Assembly: GCA_963540815.1 (NCBI GenBank)
Contig: CAUTQY010000007.1
Coordinates: 10,392-74,391, forward strand
DNA length: 64,000 nucleotides
Origin: Scybalousia_A sp963540815
Lineage (GTDB): Bacteria; Bacteroidota; Bacteroidia; Bacteroidales; P3
Reading direction: 5' to 3'
The notes beneath the pieces were generated by a model. The model was given only the letters and a program-made list of their open reading frames with translations. It was not told where the DNA came from and ran no database searches. Both the position numbers and the translations under genes were made by a program. Position 1 is the first letter of the stretch, and every line of letters starts with the position of its first letter. Shown here piece after piece: positions 42,954 to 51,291 of this stretch.

Positions 42954-45719
42954 TTATTCATAAACCATAAACTCTCCGCTATCCGTGATTAAACGGTTCG
43001 GAGCATCATTGTGTCTGTAAGCAACCTTCCATACATAAACTCCTTGTTGAACTTTTTTGCCTTTATAGGTACAATCCCAAGCTTGTTTTATATCCGAACT
43101 TTCAAATATAAGTGCTCCCCAACGGTTGTATATTTTTAGGTCAAATTCGGTTATGTTGTCTATATGTAAAGCAAAAGTACGGTTTCGTGGGTCTGAGGCA
43201 TGAATATATACTCCCGTAGGCGCCCACAGATAATGTTCTCTTTTTACCCTTATTAAATTGGAAACGGAGTCTGTGCAACCGAAAGCCGTAGAAGAGGTAA
43301 GTGTAATAGTATAGGATAGATTGGTATCACCAACATCAAACTCATGCATAAACACCCTTTCCTCCGAAATGGTTCCGTCACTTATTCTCCATAGAGTGGA
43401 TGCGGAATTTTCTGTACTGTCACTAAATACTACAATAGGAGTAAGGGCATCTATCGTACTTGGGTTAAAAGTCAAAATAGGTACGGGTTTTTGTTCAACA
43501 AATACCGTTAAAGTGTCGGAAGAGTTGCAGTTGATGTTGTTGTAAGCAGTAACCATATATTGCATTGTCGTAGAAGGGGCAACTGTTTGTTGAGTTTGAG
43601 TGCTACCGTCAACGGAAGCATCCAAGGAAGACCATACGTATCTGAGTGGTTCGGTTTCGGAGGTGAAAACCTCAATATTCGCGGTCTCTCCGTTGCAGAT
43701 TCTCGGATTCTCAGATAAATATATAACCGGTGCCTTCTTTACCTCAACCGTTGCTGTTGTACTTACGCTACACATAGCGGGAGGAAGTTTAACCGTTACC
43801 TCGTACTCCGTTGTATTTTCGGGACTTACAGTTATGGACTGTGTTGTTTCTCCGTTAGACCACTCAAACAAGCAATTGGGCAGGGAGGAAACCACATTGA
43901 GTGTTGTGGCACTACCTTGACATATAGCCATATTTCCTTCAATGTGTATATCCGGAGCATCATTAACGGTAATCAAAGCACTATCCGAGGCGGAACAACC
44001 GAATTTATCCGTTAGGGTACATACAATATATTCGGTTTGATTTGGTGTATAAGTTATTTCTTCTCCTTGCAAACCGTTTGACCACGTATATGTTCCCTCA
44101 GTAGATTTGAGTAGGTCTTTGTAGGTTACCTCCTCGGTTCTGCATACTACGGTATCTGCTCCCAAATCTACCTGAAAATCTTTTATGTGTATTCTTGCTT
44201 TCAAACCTCTCTGACAAGTGGTATCACCATAGTTGGAGCCGAAGTTTATGTAATTGAAAACGAACGTCATCTCTGTGCTATCTACGTGATGATTGAGTGT
44301 TACACTGCCTGTAAATACAAGACTGTCACCAACCAAAGTAGAATCCGTATTTATTCGCGTATCTGCAAAATATGAAGGAGAGATGATAGAATACCTTTGA
44401 GCGCCATTCAAGGTGAATGTTATTTGTTCTCCTTTGCAAATTGTGTCATACAGAAGAACATCATTACTTATTTCCTGTGTGGCAACGCTGTTGAATTTTC
44501 CTTCCAAACGCATTGTATCCGTTTGAAAAGGCTTGTACATAATGGAGTCCCATACATAAAAACGGTTACCGTCCAATCGCCATATTTCCGCTCTGCATAT
44601 GTACATTGTATTGCCCTCCTCCATAGTAGGATTGGCAAGAATACCTCTATCCAATCCGCTTACCTCTGAGGTTATAGGGATGAGTTGTCCGGCATTGGGT
44701 CCAGAAGAGGGTCTTTTGAACCATGCAACATCATAATCCAAAGCCCCCGTAGGTCTTATACGCCAAGCCTCATTGAACGCTGACCATACACCATTGTTTC
44801 TACCCGGAGGACAGACAAATCGTCCGTCATAATTTTGTATACCTAGTACGGCGTTGCTATCGTTAGTAGACGTTCCTACGGGCTTATCTTTTATATAGAA
44901 CTCTATAACATTGGTAGTTTCATACAAAACGGCCATGTGAGTAGATAGATAAAGAGCGGCAGTGTTGTTGTTGCCATGTTTGCCAAACAAAGGTACTTGA
45001 TAATAAGACAGTTTTATTTTTCTACAAGGATACTCTCCTTCTATTTCAAAATACATATGACCGGGATATGTTATTGAACTACCGCCACCTGTAGTAAAAT
45101 AAATATCATGAAAAGGTGTCATAATGGCGTTAAGTACGGGGGAGCCGCTAGTGGTGCTACCCCAAGTTATTCTCGTATCCGGAAGAGTTTGGCTATAAGA
45201 ATAATTACAATAAAGATATTCCGCAGCCGTGGTAGCAGCATCCGGGGTTACAACGGCATATTGACCGGAGTAGTCTTCTATTCCTCTTGGAAAACGAAGG
45301 GAACCGTTGGAGTTGGGAACACAGTTGGCGTATTCCTCGCCGTAAAAATTAAAAGTAAAAGGAGGTATTCCCGTAGGAGTTGGGTTGTTGAAAGCCAAGG
45401 AAAAAACTTTACCCCAACAGTCGTCTTTCGGTAATATAACCTCATGACTCAAAACAAAATTAAGGGTGGAATCGTATTCTATAGGCTCGCATGTGTAACC
45501 GTCATTAGGGTCACCCCAGGCAAATACGGAGGGCACAAGAGTATCCATTTGTCTTTGGCAGTTGAGTTGTATCCCCTTTATTCGTTCGCTGTCGGTGTAG
45601 GACACTTTTGTGCCATTTCGCCATATGTATATGGAGTCTTGAGCACAACCTGCCGATTGAGAAAAAAGCGTATGGTTACATATCATACCAAGCAGGAGAA
45701 TAAAAAATAACCTTTTCAT
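42954..45719 (-). CDS. Large secreted protein with T9SS type B (gliding-motility-type) C-terminal domain
   Basis: 921 residues. Signal peptide MKRLFFILLLGMICNHTLFSQ. Residues 60-370 form a beta-rich region of the kind found in Bacteroidota adhesin-like proteins. Several Ig/PKD-like repeats follow (VDLGADTVVCRTEEVTYKDL, NDAPDIHIEGNMAICQGSATTLNVVSS, KKAPVIYLSENPRICNGETANIEV), each with a pair of Cys. The tail (LWAPTGVYI...FDLKIYNRWGALIFESSDIKQAWDCTYKGKKVQQGVYVWKVAY) is the type B, CHU/gliding-associated domain. A surface or adhesion role is likely; no enzyme motif is seen. Confidence 0.9.
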   Translation of the reverse strand: MKRLFFILLLGMICNHTLFSQSAGCAQDSIYIWRNGTKVSYTDSERIKGIQLNCQRQMDTLVPSVFAWGDPNDGYTCEPIEYDSTLNFVLSHEVILPKDDCWGKVFSLAFNNPTPTGIPPFTFNFYGEEYANCVPNSNGSLRFPRGIEDYSGQYAVVTPDAATTAAEYLYCNYSYSQTLPDTRITWGSTTSGSPVLNAIMTPFHDIYFTTGGGSSITYPGHMYFEIEGEYPCRKIKLSYYQVPLFGKHGNNNTAALYLSTHMAVLYETTNVIEFYIKDKPVGTSTNDSNAVLGIQNYDGRFVCPPGRNNGVWSAFNEAWRIRPTGALDYDVAWFKRPSSGPNAGQLIPITSEVSGLDRGILANPTMEEGNTMYICRAEIWRLDGNRFYVWDSIMYKPFQTDTMRLEGKFNSVATQEISNDVLLYDTICKGEQITFTLNGAQRYSIISPSYFADTRINTDSTLVGDSLVFTGSVTLNHHVDSTEMTFVFNYINFGSNYGDTTCQRGLKARIHIKDFQVDLGADTVVCRTEEVTYKDLLKSTEGTYTWSNGLQGEEITYTPNQTEYIVCTLTDKFGCSASDSALITVNDAPDIHIEGNMAICQGSATTLNVVSSLPNCLFEWSNGETTQSITVSPENTTEYEVTVKLPPAMCSVSTTATVEVKKAPVIYLSENPRICNGETANIEVFTSETEPLRYVWSSLDASVDGSTQTQQTVAPSTTMQYMVTAYNNINCNSSDTLTVFVEQKPVPILTFNPSTIDALTPIVVFSDSTENSASTLWRISDGTISEERVFMHEFDVGDTNLSYTITLTSSTAFGCTDSVSNLIRVKREHYLWAPTGVYIHASDPRNRTFALHIDNITEFDLKIYNRWGALIFESSDIKQAWDCTYKGKKVQQGVYVWKVAYRHNDAPNRLITDSGEFMVYE

Positions 45720-45767
45720 ATTGTTTTAAGTTTAATAGTCAAAAAATGTATAACACACACGAAACTG

Positions 45768-45775
45768 CAAAATTA
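45768..45775 (-). promoter_or_regulatory. -7 promoter box for the T9SS type B gene
   Basis: TAATTTTG on the minus strand, 48 bases before the ATG at 45719. Confidence 0.5.
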
Positions 45776-45849
45776 ACAATTTCTTGTTTTAAAAGACAAT
45801 AAAAAGATGTTTTTGTTGCAAAATCCGATATTATTTTATAACAAATAAC

Positions 45850-46314
45850 TTATTTTTTCCAAAATTTGTAAGTTATATCTTCTATTATTTTGCCCTCTTT
45901 TAGTTTGTATAAATGTTGATTGGTGGTTTTATCCTTCAATGCGCCTCTTTCCTTTATATAAGCCCCTACTTTTATGTAGTCGAAATTTATTGTCTCTATA
46001 TCCTCGCTTATTTTTTCTCTACCCGAATACCAAGCCGTTTTTTTATCAAAAGTGTTTTTGACAAATTTTGCCAAATTGTTTACGGATTTAGGTTCGTTAT
46101 CTCCCCCCATAAAAACAATGCAGGTAATGCTGTCAATATATTCTTTTACAAGAAGTGACAAATTATTTTCGGAAAGTTCTTGTCCCATATCCTTCCATAA
46201 CCAAAGAGAATGACAATCCTCGCAACGATTGGGGCAGTTGCTTATATTGATAGCAAGAGATACCTCATCGGGTATCTCTGCAAAAACTATATCATAGTTG
46301 TAAAATTTTAACAT
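45850..46314 (-). CDS. nrdG: Anaerobic ribonucleotide reductase activating protein
   Basis: 154 residues from the ATG at 46314 (MLKFYNYDIVFAEIP); the frame opens earlier at a TTG (46323), less likely. The radical-SAM cluster is CPNRCEDC (CX3CX2C, about residues 24-31), then FMGGDNEP for the SAM-binding GGE-like loop. It creates the glycyl radical on NrdD. It starts 39 bases after nrdD and is in the same unit. Confidence 0.93.
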   Translation of the reverse strand: MLKFYNYDIVFAEIPDEVSLAINISNCPNRCEDCHSLWLWKDMGQELSENNLSLLVKEYIDSITCIVFMGGDNEPKSVNNLAKFVKNTFDKKTAWYSGREKISEDIETINFDYIKVGAYIKERGALKDKTTNQHLYKLKEGKIIEDITYKFWKK

Positions 46315-46353
46315 TTGATACAAAGAAGGTTTGTTGTAATCATAAGGTCAGAG

Positions 46354-48537
46354 TTATACAAACACTTCTTGTTTTTTATTTTCTGATTCTACGGTTTTTA
46401 TACTATCTTGTCCCAAATGTCTCGCAGGTAAGGGTTGCTCAAATTTATTTTGTGAGGCATTGATATAAAAACGTTTTGCCGCTTCTTTTTGACGAGCAAT
46501 GGAAAAATTGCTTACACGTTTCATATAACCTATAATTCTTGTTAGAAAGTCTACATTATTTGAGCGACAATTAGGACATTCGTGTAAAAATCTTTTGTCT
46601 ATGTGACCGCAATCATTACATATGGTATTTGGGATATTGAAAGTAAAATAATTACATCCTTCTTTTGCCGCTACTCTTAGTAATTGTCGGTATTGTGCTT
46701 GAGACAAATGCTCCTCCATATTCATGTGCAGAGCCGAACCGCCGGTTAAATGTTCTATATATCTTTTGCCATGCAAACGCATCTTGTCCAAAACGTTCAA
46801 AGAATCATCCTCAACTATGTAAAAATAGGAGTTATAGCAATCTCTGAAAGTTTGATAACCGTCTTCTTTATCCCATTTGGCATGCTTTACTCCCACATTC
46901 TCTGCCGGTATCATTTCACAATTAAACATCAGATCCTTGCTGCGATATTGTTTGTTGTGTTTTTCTACAATACCCAAAACTTCGGCAACAAATTTTTCAT
47001 ATTCGGGATTGTCATTTATTTCCATACCGAGAAATTGAGCGGCTTCGACCAAACCATTCACACCTATTGTCAAATACTGTCGAGAAAGGTTTATGTATCC
47101 GGCTGTGAACAAAGGTAACATACCCTTATTATAAAACATTTTGAGGTTTTCATTGTAACCCATCTGTACCTTGTGCATCAAATCCACTATTCCATCCAAA
47201 TATTGCAAATAATCCATACTCTCTTTTTGAGCATACTGTATACACCTGTTGAGGTTAATAGTAAGTACGGACTTGCTACCTGTGGATACTCCTCCTGCAC
47301 CCAATGTATAAGAAAAACCGTTATCCTGTATTTCATTTCTTAGTCTGCAACAAGAGGATAAAGAGTCTGCATTGTCTGATATGTAGGTAAAGAATGAATG
47401 ACCTTCCGAGTACATTTCGGCAGTGAAATCTCCGTATTCCTTATCCAAAACGTCTCCGTCTTTCGTTAATAGGGCCATAGTCTCAACGGGGAAAGTCAAT
47501 ACGGTCTTTGTCCTTTCTTTGTTAAACCATTTCATAAAACGTTTTTGTAACCAAGACAGAGATTCCCAATTAGGTTTGCTACCGTCCGGGAAAATAAATT
47601 CTCCGAACAAACTCTCAAAATAATATCTGTCGTAATAAGAGACATTCCAAAACACTGCTTGAAAATTTCTTGCTCCGGTAGGTTGGTTTATACTATACAC
47701 TATTTGCTCAAAACAATCACAAATAACTTTATCCAAAGACCTTTGTTTTTGAGATAAATCTACGACACGAGCAGGATTTAAATAATAATCTTCTCCGTAC
47801 TCTTTACCTATAAAATAGTTCATATACATAAGAAACTCGGGTGTAGCACAAGCACCGGACAACATACTGCTAACCATAAATACCATGTTTATAAAACCTC
47901 CGCAAAAAGATTTTAGGTTTGTCGGTGCCTTGCTATTGCCTCCTATACTTTGCGTTCCGTTCAAAAGCCAAGGGTACATAGTTATACTGGCACAATAGTT
48001 AGCCAAAGAAGTTTCATCGTTCTTATATATAAAATGATGTTCCAAAAGATAAATGTAACGGTCGGAAAAATCCTTGCCGTACATTTCTTTTAGTCGGTCG
48101 GTAAGCAATCTGCGATTTAGACGAATAAAGTTCTGTTTTGGCAACTCTCCTATAAGTGTTGCTATATTTTTGGATTCAACATTTGCGTTGGCATCAAATT
48201 TGGAGCCTGTTGCGGCATTTTCAGCGTTACAATAGTTTATTAGAAACTCCAATTTGTTTTTTACTTCCCTATCTTCCAAGTGTCGCTGACGATACAACAT
48301 ATAAGATTTGGCCACATTGAAATATCTTTCTGCCATTAGAGCCACCTCTACCTGATTTTGTATTTCTTCCACGGACATACCGTCCTTTATGTTTACTCTT
48401 GAAAGTATATCCGTAAGGTCTGTCTCTGTTGCAAAACTACCAACCGAAAGAAAAGCTTTTTTTATGGCATTTTTGATTTTATCCAAAGAAAATATTTCTT
48501 GTTTTCCGTCTCTCTTCTTGATATGTATTGTACTCAT
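46354..48537 (-). CDS. nrdD: Anaerobic (class III) ribonucleoside-triphosphate reductase
   Basis: 727 residues. N-terminal ATP-cone (about 1-95), starting with TIHIKKRDGKQEIFSLDKIKNAIKKAF. The C-terminal zinc site has Cys640, Cys643, Cys654 and Cys657 (CNDC...CPNC); the glycyl radical is Gly670 in RIIGYMKRVS. Makes deoxynucleotides without oxygen, so the cell lives at least partly anaerobically. Followed by its activase. A TACTTTTG -7 box lies at 48600-48593 on the minus strand. Confidence 0.96.
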   Translation of the reverse strand: MSTIHIKKRDGKQEIFSLDKIKNAIKKAFLSVGSFATETDLTDILSRVNIKDGMSVEEIQNQVEVALMAERYFNVAKSYMLYRQRHLEDREVKNKLEFLINYCNAENAATGSKFDANANVESKNIATLIGELPKQNFIRLNRRLLTDRLKEMYGKDFSDRYIYLLEHHFIYKNDETSLANYCASITMYPWLLNGTQSIGGNSKAPTNLKSFCGGFINMVFMVSSMLSGACATPEFLMYMNYFIGKEYGEDYYLNPARVVDLSQKQRSLDKVICDCFEQIVYSINQPTGARNFQAVFWNVSYYDRYYFESLFGEFIFPDGSKPNWESLSWLQKRFMKWFNKERTKTVLTFPVETMALLTKDGDVLDKEYGDFTAEMYSEGHSFFTYISDNADSLSSCCRLRNEIQDNGFSYTLGAGGVSTGSKSVLTINLNRCIQYAQKESMDYLQYLDGIVDLMHKVQMGYNENLKMFYNKGMLPLFTAGYINLSRQYLTIGVNGLVEAAQFLGMEINDNPEYEKFVAEVLGIVEKHNKQYRSKDLMFNCEMIPAENVGVKHAKWDKEDGYQTFRDCYNSYFYIVEDDSLNVLDKMRLHGKRYIEHLTGGSALHMNMEEHLSQAQYRQLLRVAAKEGCNYFTFNIPNTICNDCGHIDKRFLHECPNCRSNNVDFLTRIIGYMKRVSNFSIARQKEAAKRFYINASQNKFEQPLPARHLGQDSIKTVESENKKQEVFV

Positions 48538-48592
48538 ATTGCTTTATTTGTTTTTATTTTTCAATAGGGATTCTTGTTTCGTTTAGAGATTA

Positions 48593-48600
48593 CAAAAGTA
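48593..48600 (-). promoter_or_regulatory. -7 promoter box for nrdDG
   Basis: TACTTTTG on the minus strand, 55 bases before the nrdD ATG. The nearest upstream TTTG is only 15 bases away. The rest of the divergent gap 48601-48787 is AT-rich with no other clear site; no NrdR-like box was seen. Confidence 0.5.
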
Positions 48601-48787
48601 GTAAAAAAACGACCGCAAATTTATTTTATTTTTCATTTATTTTTAAACACTACTTTGTTGATACCTATTCTTTATTTTAAAAATCAATATTTTAATTGGA
48701 ATATTTTTTACGGAGAGCAGAAAATTGTAAGATATTGCAACAAAGAGATAGTTAATAACGTTATTTTTCCTATAACATAAGAGAAAA

Positions 48788-49978
48788 ATGATAGAGGACG
48801 TACAAGCCATAAAGAGAAAATTTGGTATTCTTGGTAATAATAAGGAATTGAACCGAGCTATAGAAGTAGCCTCCAAGGTTGCCATTACGGATATGAGTGT
48901 ACTGGTCGTTGGAGAAAGCGGAGTGGGAAAAGAAGTTTTTTCAAAAATTATACATCAATGTAGTGCAAGAAAGCATAATAAATACATTGCCGTCAACTGT
49001 GGTGCAATACCGGAAGGTACTATAGAAAGTGAACTTTTTGGTCACCTAAAAGGAGCCTTTACCAATGCAGACAGAGACCGTAAGGGGTATTTTGCAGAAG
49101 CAGACGGGGGAACAATATTTTTAGATGAGGTAGGAGAGTTGCCTATGAGTATGCAAGTAAAACTTCTTAGGGTTTTGGAATCCGGTGAGTTTCTTCCTGT
49201 GGGCTCTTCCAAAACCTCACACTGTGATGTTAGAATAGTTGCTGCGACAAATGTCAATCTTTCGGACGCAATAGACATAGGTAGATTTAGAGAGGATTTG
49301 TATTATAGACTCAATCAGATTTCCATAACCATACCTCCATTGAGAGAAAGAAAGGATGATATCTATATGCTTTTTATGCGTTTTGCCGTAGACCAAGCGG
49401 AAAAATATCACATTCCTCATATTTCTCTGACCGAAGATGCGAGAGAATATATAAAACAGTATGTATGGAAAGGAAATGTAAGACAACTAAAAAATATAGC
49501 AGAACAAATCTCCATAGTGGAAACGTCACGCTCAATAGACGCCCAAACACTCAAAAGATATATTCCTATGGAGTCTTCTCTACCCGTTTTATTTGATGGC
49601 AAGAATGACAACAGACAGCCTGACGATGCTCTTCAAATGATAGTACAAAACAAGAAGAATATAGATTCCATAAAGATGGAAGTGGAACAATTGAAAGAGG
49701 TGGTAAAAACAATTCTTGCAAATGTAAATACATCCGCTACTCCTTTGATAGGCTCAGCCGAAGACAACAAACATAAAAATCACGAAGATATTATTGACAT
49801 AGAAATAGGTAATGACCCAAATTTAAATATCGGTGATTTGAAGAAACAAGCCATAATTGATGCGTTGAGAAAACATAACGGCAAGAGAAAAGAAGCCGCA
49901 GAGGAACTCGGCATAAGTGACAGAACTCTATACAGAAAGATTATAGAATATGGTTTAAAAAACAGCAAAGATGTATAA
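48788..49978 (+). CDS. Sigma-54-interaction-domain transcriptional activator (Fis-type HTH)
   Basis: 396 residues. No receiver or sensor domain; the AAA+ core starts at about residue 15. Walker A GESGVGKE (42-49), Walker B GGTIFLDEVGEL, and the C-terminal Fis helix-turn-helix KRKEAAEELGISDRTLYRKI (about 370-390). The loop that grips sigma-54, normally GAFTGA, is GAFTNA (89-94), with Asn93 for Gly. Such receiver-less activators, sitting before biosynthetic genes, are a standard Bacteroidota type. It overlaps aroA by 8 bases. Confidence 0.88.
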   Translation: MIEDVQAIKRKFGILGNNKELNRAIEVASKVAITDMSVLVVGESGVGKEVFSKIIHQCSARKHNKYIAVNCGAIPEGTIESELFGHLKGAFTNADRDRKGYFAEADGGTIFLDEVGELPMSMQVKLLRVLESGEFLPVGSSKTSHCDVRIVAATNVNLSDAIDIGRFREDLYYRLNQISITIPPLRERKDDIYMLFMRFAVDQAEKYHIPHISLTEDAREYIKQYVWKGNVRQLKNIAEQISIVETSRSIDAQTLKRYIPMESSLPVLFDGKNDNRQPDDALQMIVQNKKNIDSIKMEVEQLKEVVKTILANVNTSATPLIGSAEDNKHKNHEDIIDIEIGNDPNLNIGDLKKQAIIDALRKHNGKRKEAAEELGISDRTLYRKIIEYGLKNSKDV

Positions 49979-51227
49979 TATTGTTGTTTCAAAACAAAAA
50001 ATTAATTACTCGGAAATTATAACAATACCTATTCCTACCTCCAAAAGTATAAGTAACAGATTACTTATTATTAGGTATTTATCAAACAAAAAAGCGGATA
50101 TAGAAAATTTGTCGGATAGTGGAGATACCTTGCTATTGAACGAGATAATTTCAGAGATAGAAAACGGCAAAAACAATAGTTTTTTTTGTAAAAACGCCGG
50201 CACTACGACTCGTTTTCTTATTGCCTTGCTCAGTATAACCAAAGGTGTGTGGAGAGTGAGTGCGGATAAGAGAATGCAACAAAGACCAGTATTTGATTTG
50301 TTGAGGATTTTACAAGAGCTTGGAGCAAAGATTTCCTACCAAAGCAAAGAGAACCCATTTCCCATAATTATAAATGGAAGAGTTTTAACAAGTAAAAAAA
50401 TATTCAAAATAGAAAAACATCTTACAAGCCAGATAATTAGTGCTTTGCTTTTAATCTCTCCTCACATAAAGAACGGTTTGACTTTGCAGTTAAATCAAAA
50501 TCAGGTTTCTTTTTCTTATATAAAACAAACAATAGCGTTGGCAAATCATTTTGGGGCAAAAATAGAAATAAGAGACAATACTATAATTTCTCAAGAGGCC
50601 GTTTATGAATTTTGTAAAACAAGAGTAGGAAAAGATTTTTCTTCTTTGTGCTTTGTTTTATTATTCGTTTGTGTTGGTAAGCTTAAAGATGTTGTTATAG
50701 AAGATATAAAACCCGATTGTTTGCAAGGAGATTTTAAAGCAATAGAAATTTTCAAGGATTTCGGATTGGATGCAGATTTTAAGAATGGGAATTTGATGCT
50801 ATCTTATAATTCTTTGTTGTTTTATGGGAACAATACTTTTATATATGATTTAAAAGATACACCTGATATTTTTTTACCTTTAACCGTATGCATGTATTGT
50901 AAGGGTGTAGGGGGAAAAATATTCGGACTTTCCTCGCAGAGAAAAAAAGAATCCGATAGGTTGGAAAATATTACGAGAGAATTAAACAAACTGGGAAAAA
51001 GATGTTTTGTTGGGGATGACACTCTTATTATCGAATCTGGGAAAATACACGCAGGTACAAAACCGCAATTTAACTCATACAACGATCACAGAATCGTGAT
51101 GTCTCTAAGTGTTGTTGCTATGGTTTGTGAGAATATATATTTTGATAATGTATATTGTGTGGAAAAATCTTGGACTTCTTTTTTTTGCGATGTATCAAAG
51201 TTAATAGACTTTCGTCCTATTAATTAA
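49971..51227 (+). CDS. aroA: 3-phosphoshikimate 1-carboxyvinyltransferase (EPSP synthase)
   Basis: 418 residues. PIPTSKSISNRLLIIRYLS (Lys/Ser binding shikimate 3-phosphate), NAGTTTRFLIALLS (the NAGT.xR loop, Thr-Thr-Thr here), RMQQRPVFDLLRIL, and C-terminal KKESDRLENI and YNDHRIVMSLS are all EPSP synthase marks. PEP-dependent sixth step of the shikimate pathway; shikimate kinase is at 63190. Translationally coupled to the activator. Confidence 0.95.
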   Translation: MYNIVVSKQKINYSEIITIPIPTSKSISNRLLIIRYLSNKKADIENLSDSGDTLLLNEIISEIENGKNNSFFCKNAGTTTRFLIALLSITKGVWRVSADKRMQQRPVFDLLRILQELGAKISYQSKENPFPIIINGRVLTSKKIFKIEKHLTSQIISALLLISPHIKNGLTLQLNQNQVSFSYIKQTIALANHFGAKIEIRDNTIISQEAVYEFCKTRVGKDFSSLCFVLLFVCVGKLKDVVIEDIKPDCLQGDFKAIEIFKDFGLDADFKNGNLMLSYNSLLFYGNNTFIYDLKDTPDIFLPLTVCMYCKGVGGKIFGLSSQRKKESDRLENITRELNKLGKRCFVGDDTLIIESGKIHAGTKPQFNSYNDHRIVMSLSVVAMVCENIYFDNVYCVEKSWTSFFCDVSKLIDFRPIN

Positions 51228-51237
51228 AGTTTTTGTG

Positions 51238-51245
51238 TAAATTTG
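51238..51245 (+). promoter_or_regulatory. -7 promoter box for clpC
   Basis: TAAATTTG, 46 bases before the ATG at 51292. No clear -33. Confidence 0.5.
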
Positions 51246-51291
51246 CATATTGTTTTTTTACTACTTTATAAAATTTGGGAGTATATACGAG

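Noticed and set aside
46098..46110. Slippage site in nrdG (six C/G)
   Set aside because: It encodes conserved MGGD of an essential-type gene, and shows that six-base G runs are not reliable signs of phase variation here.
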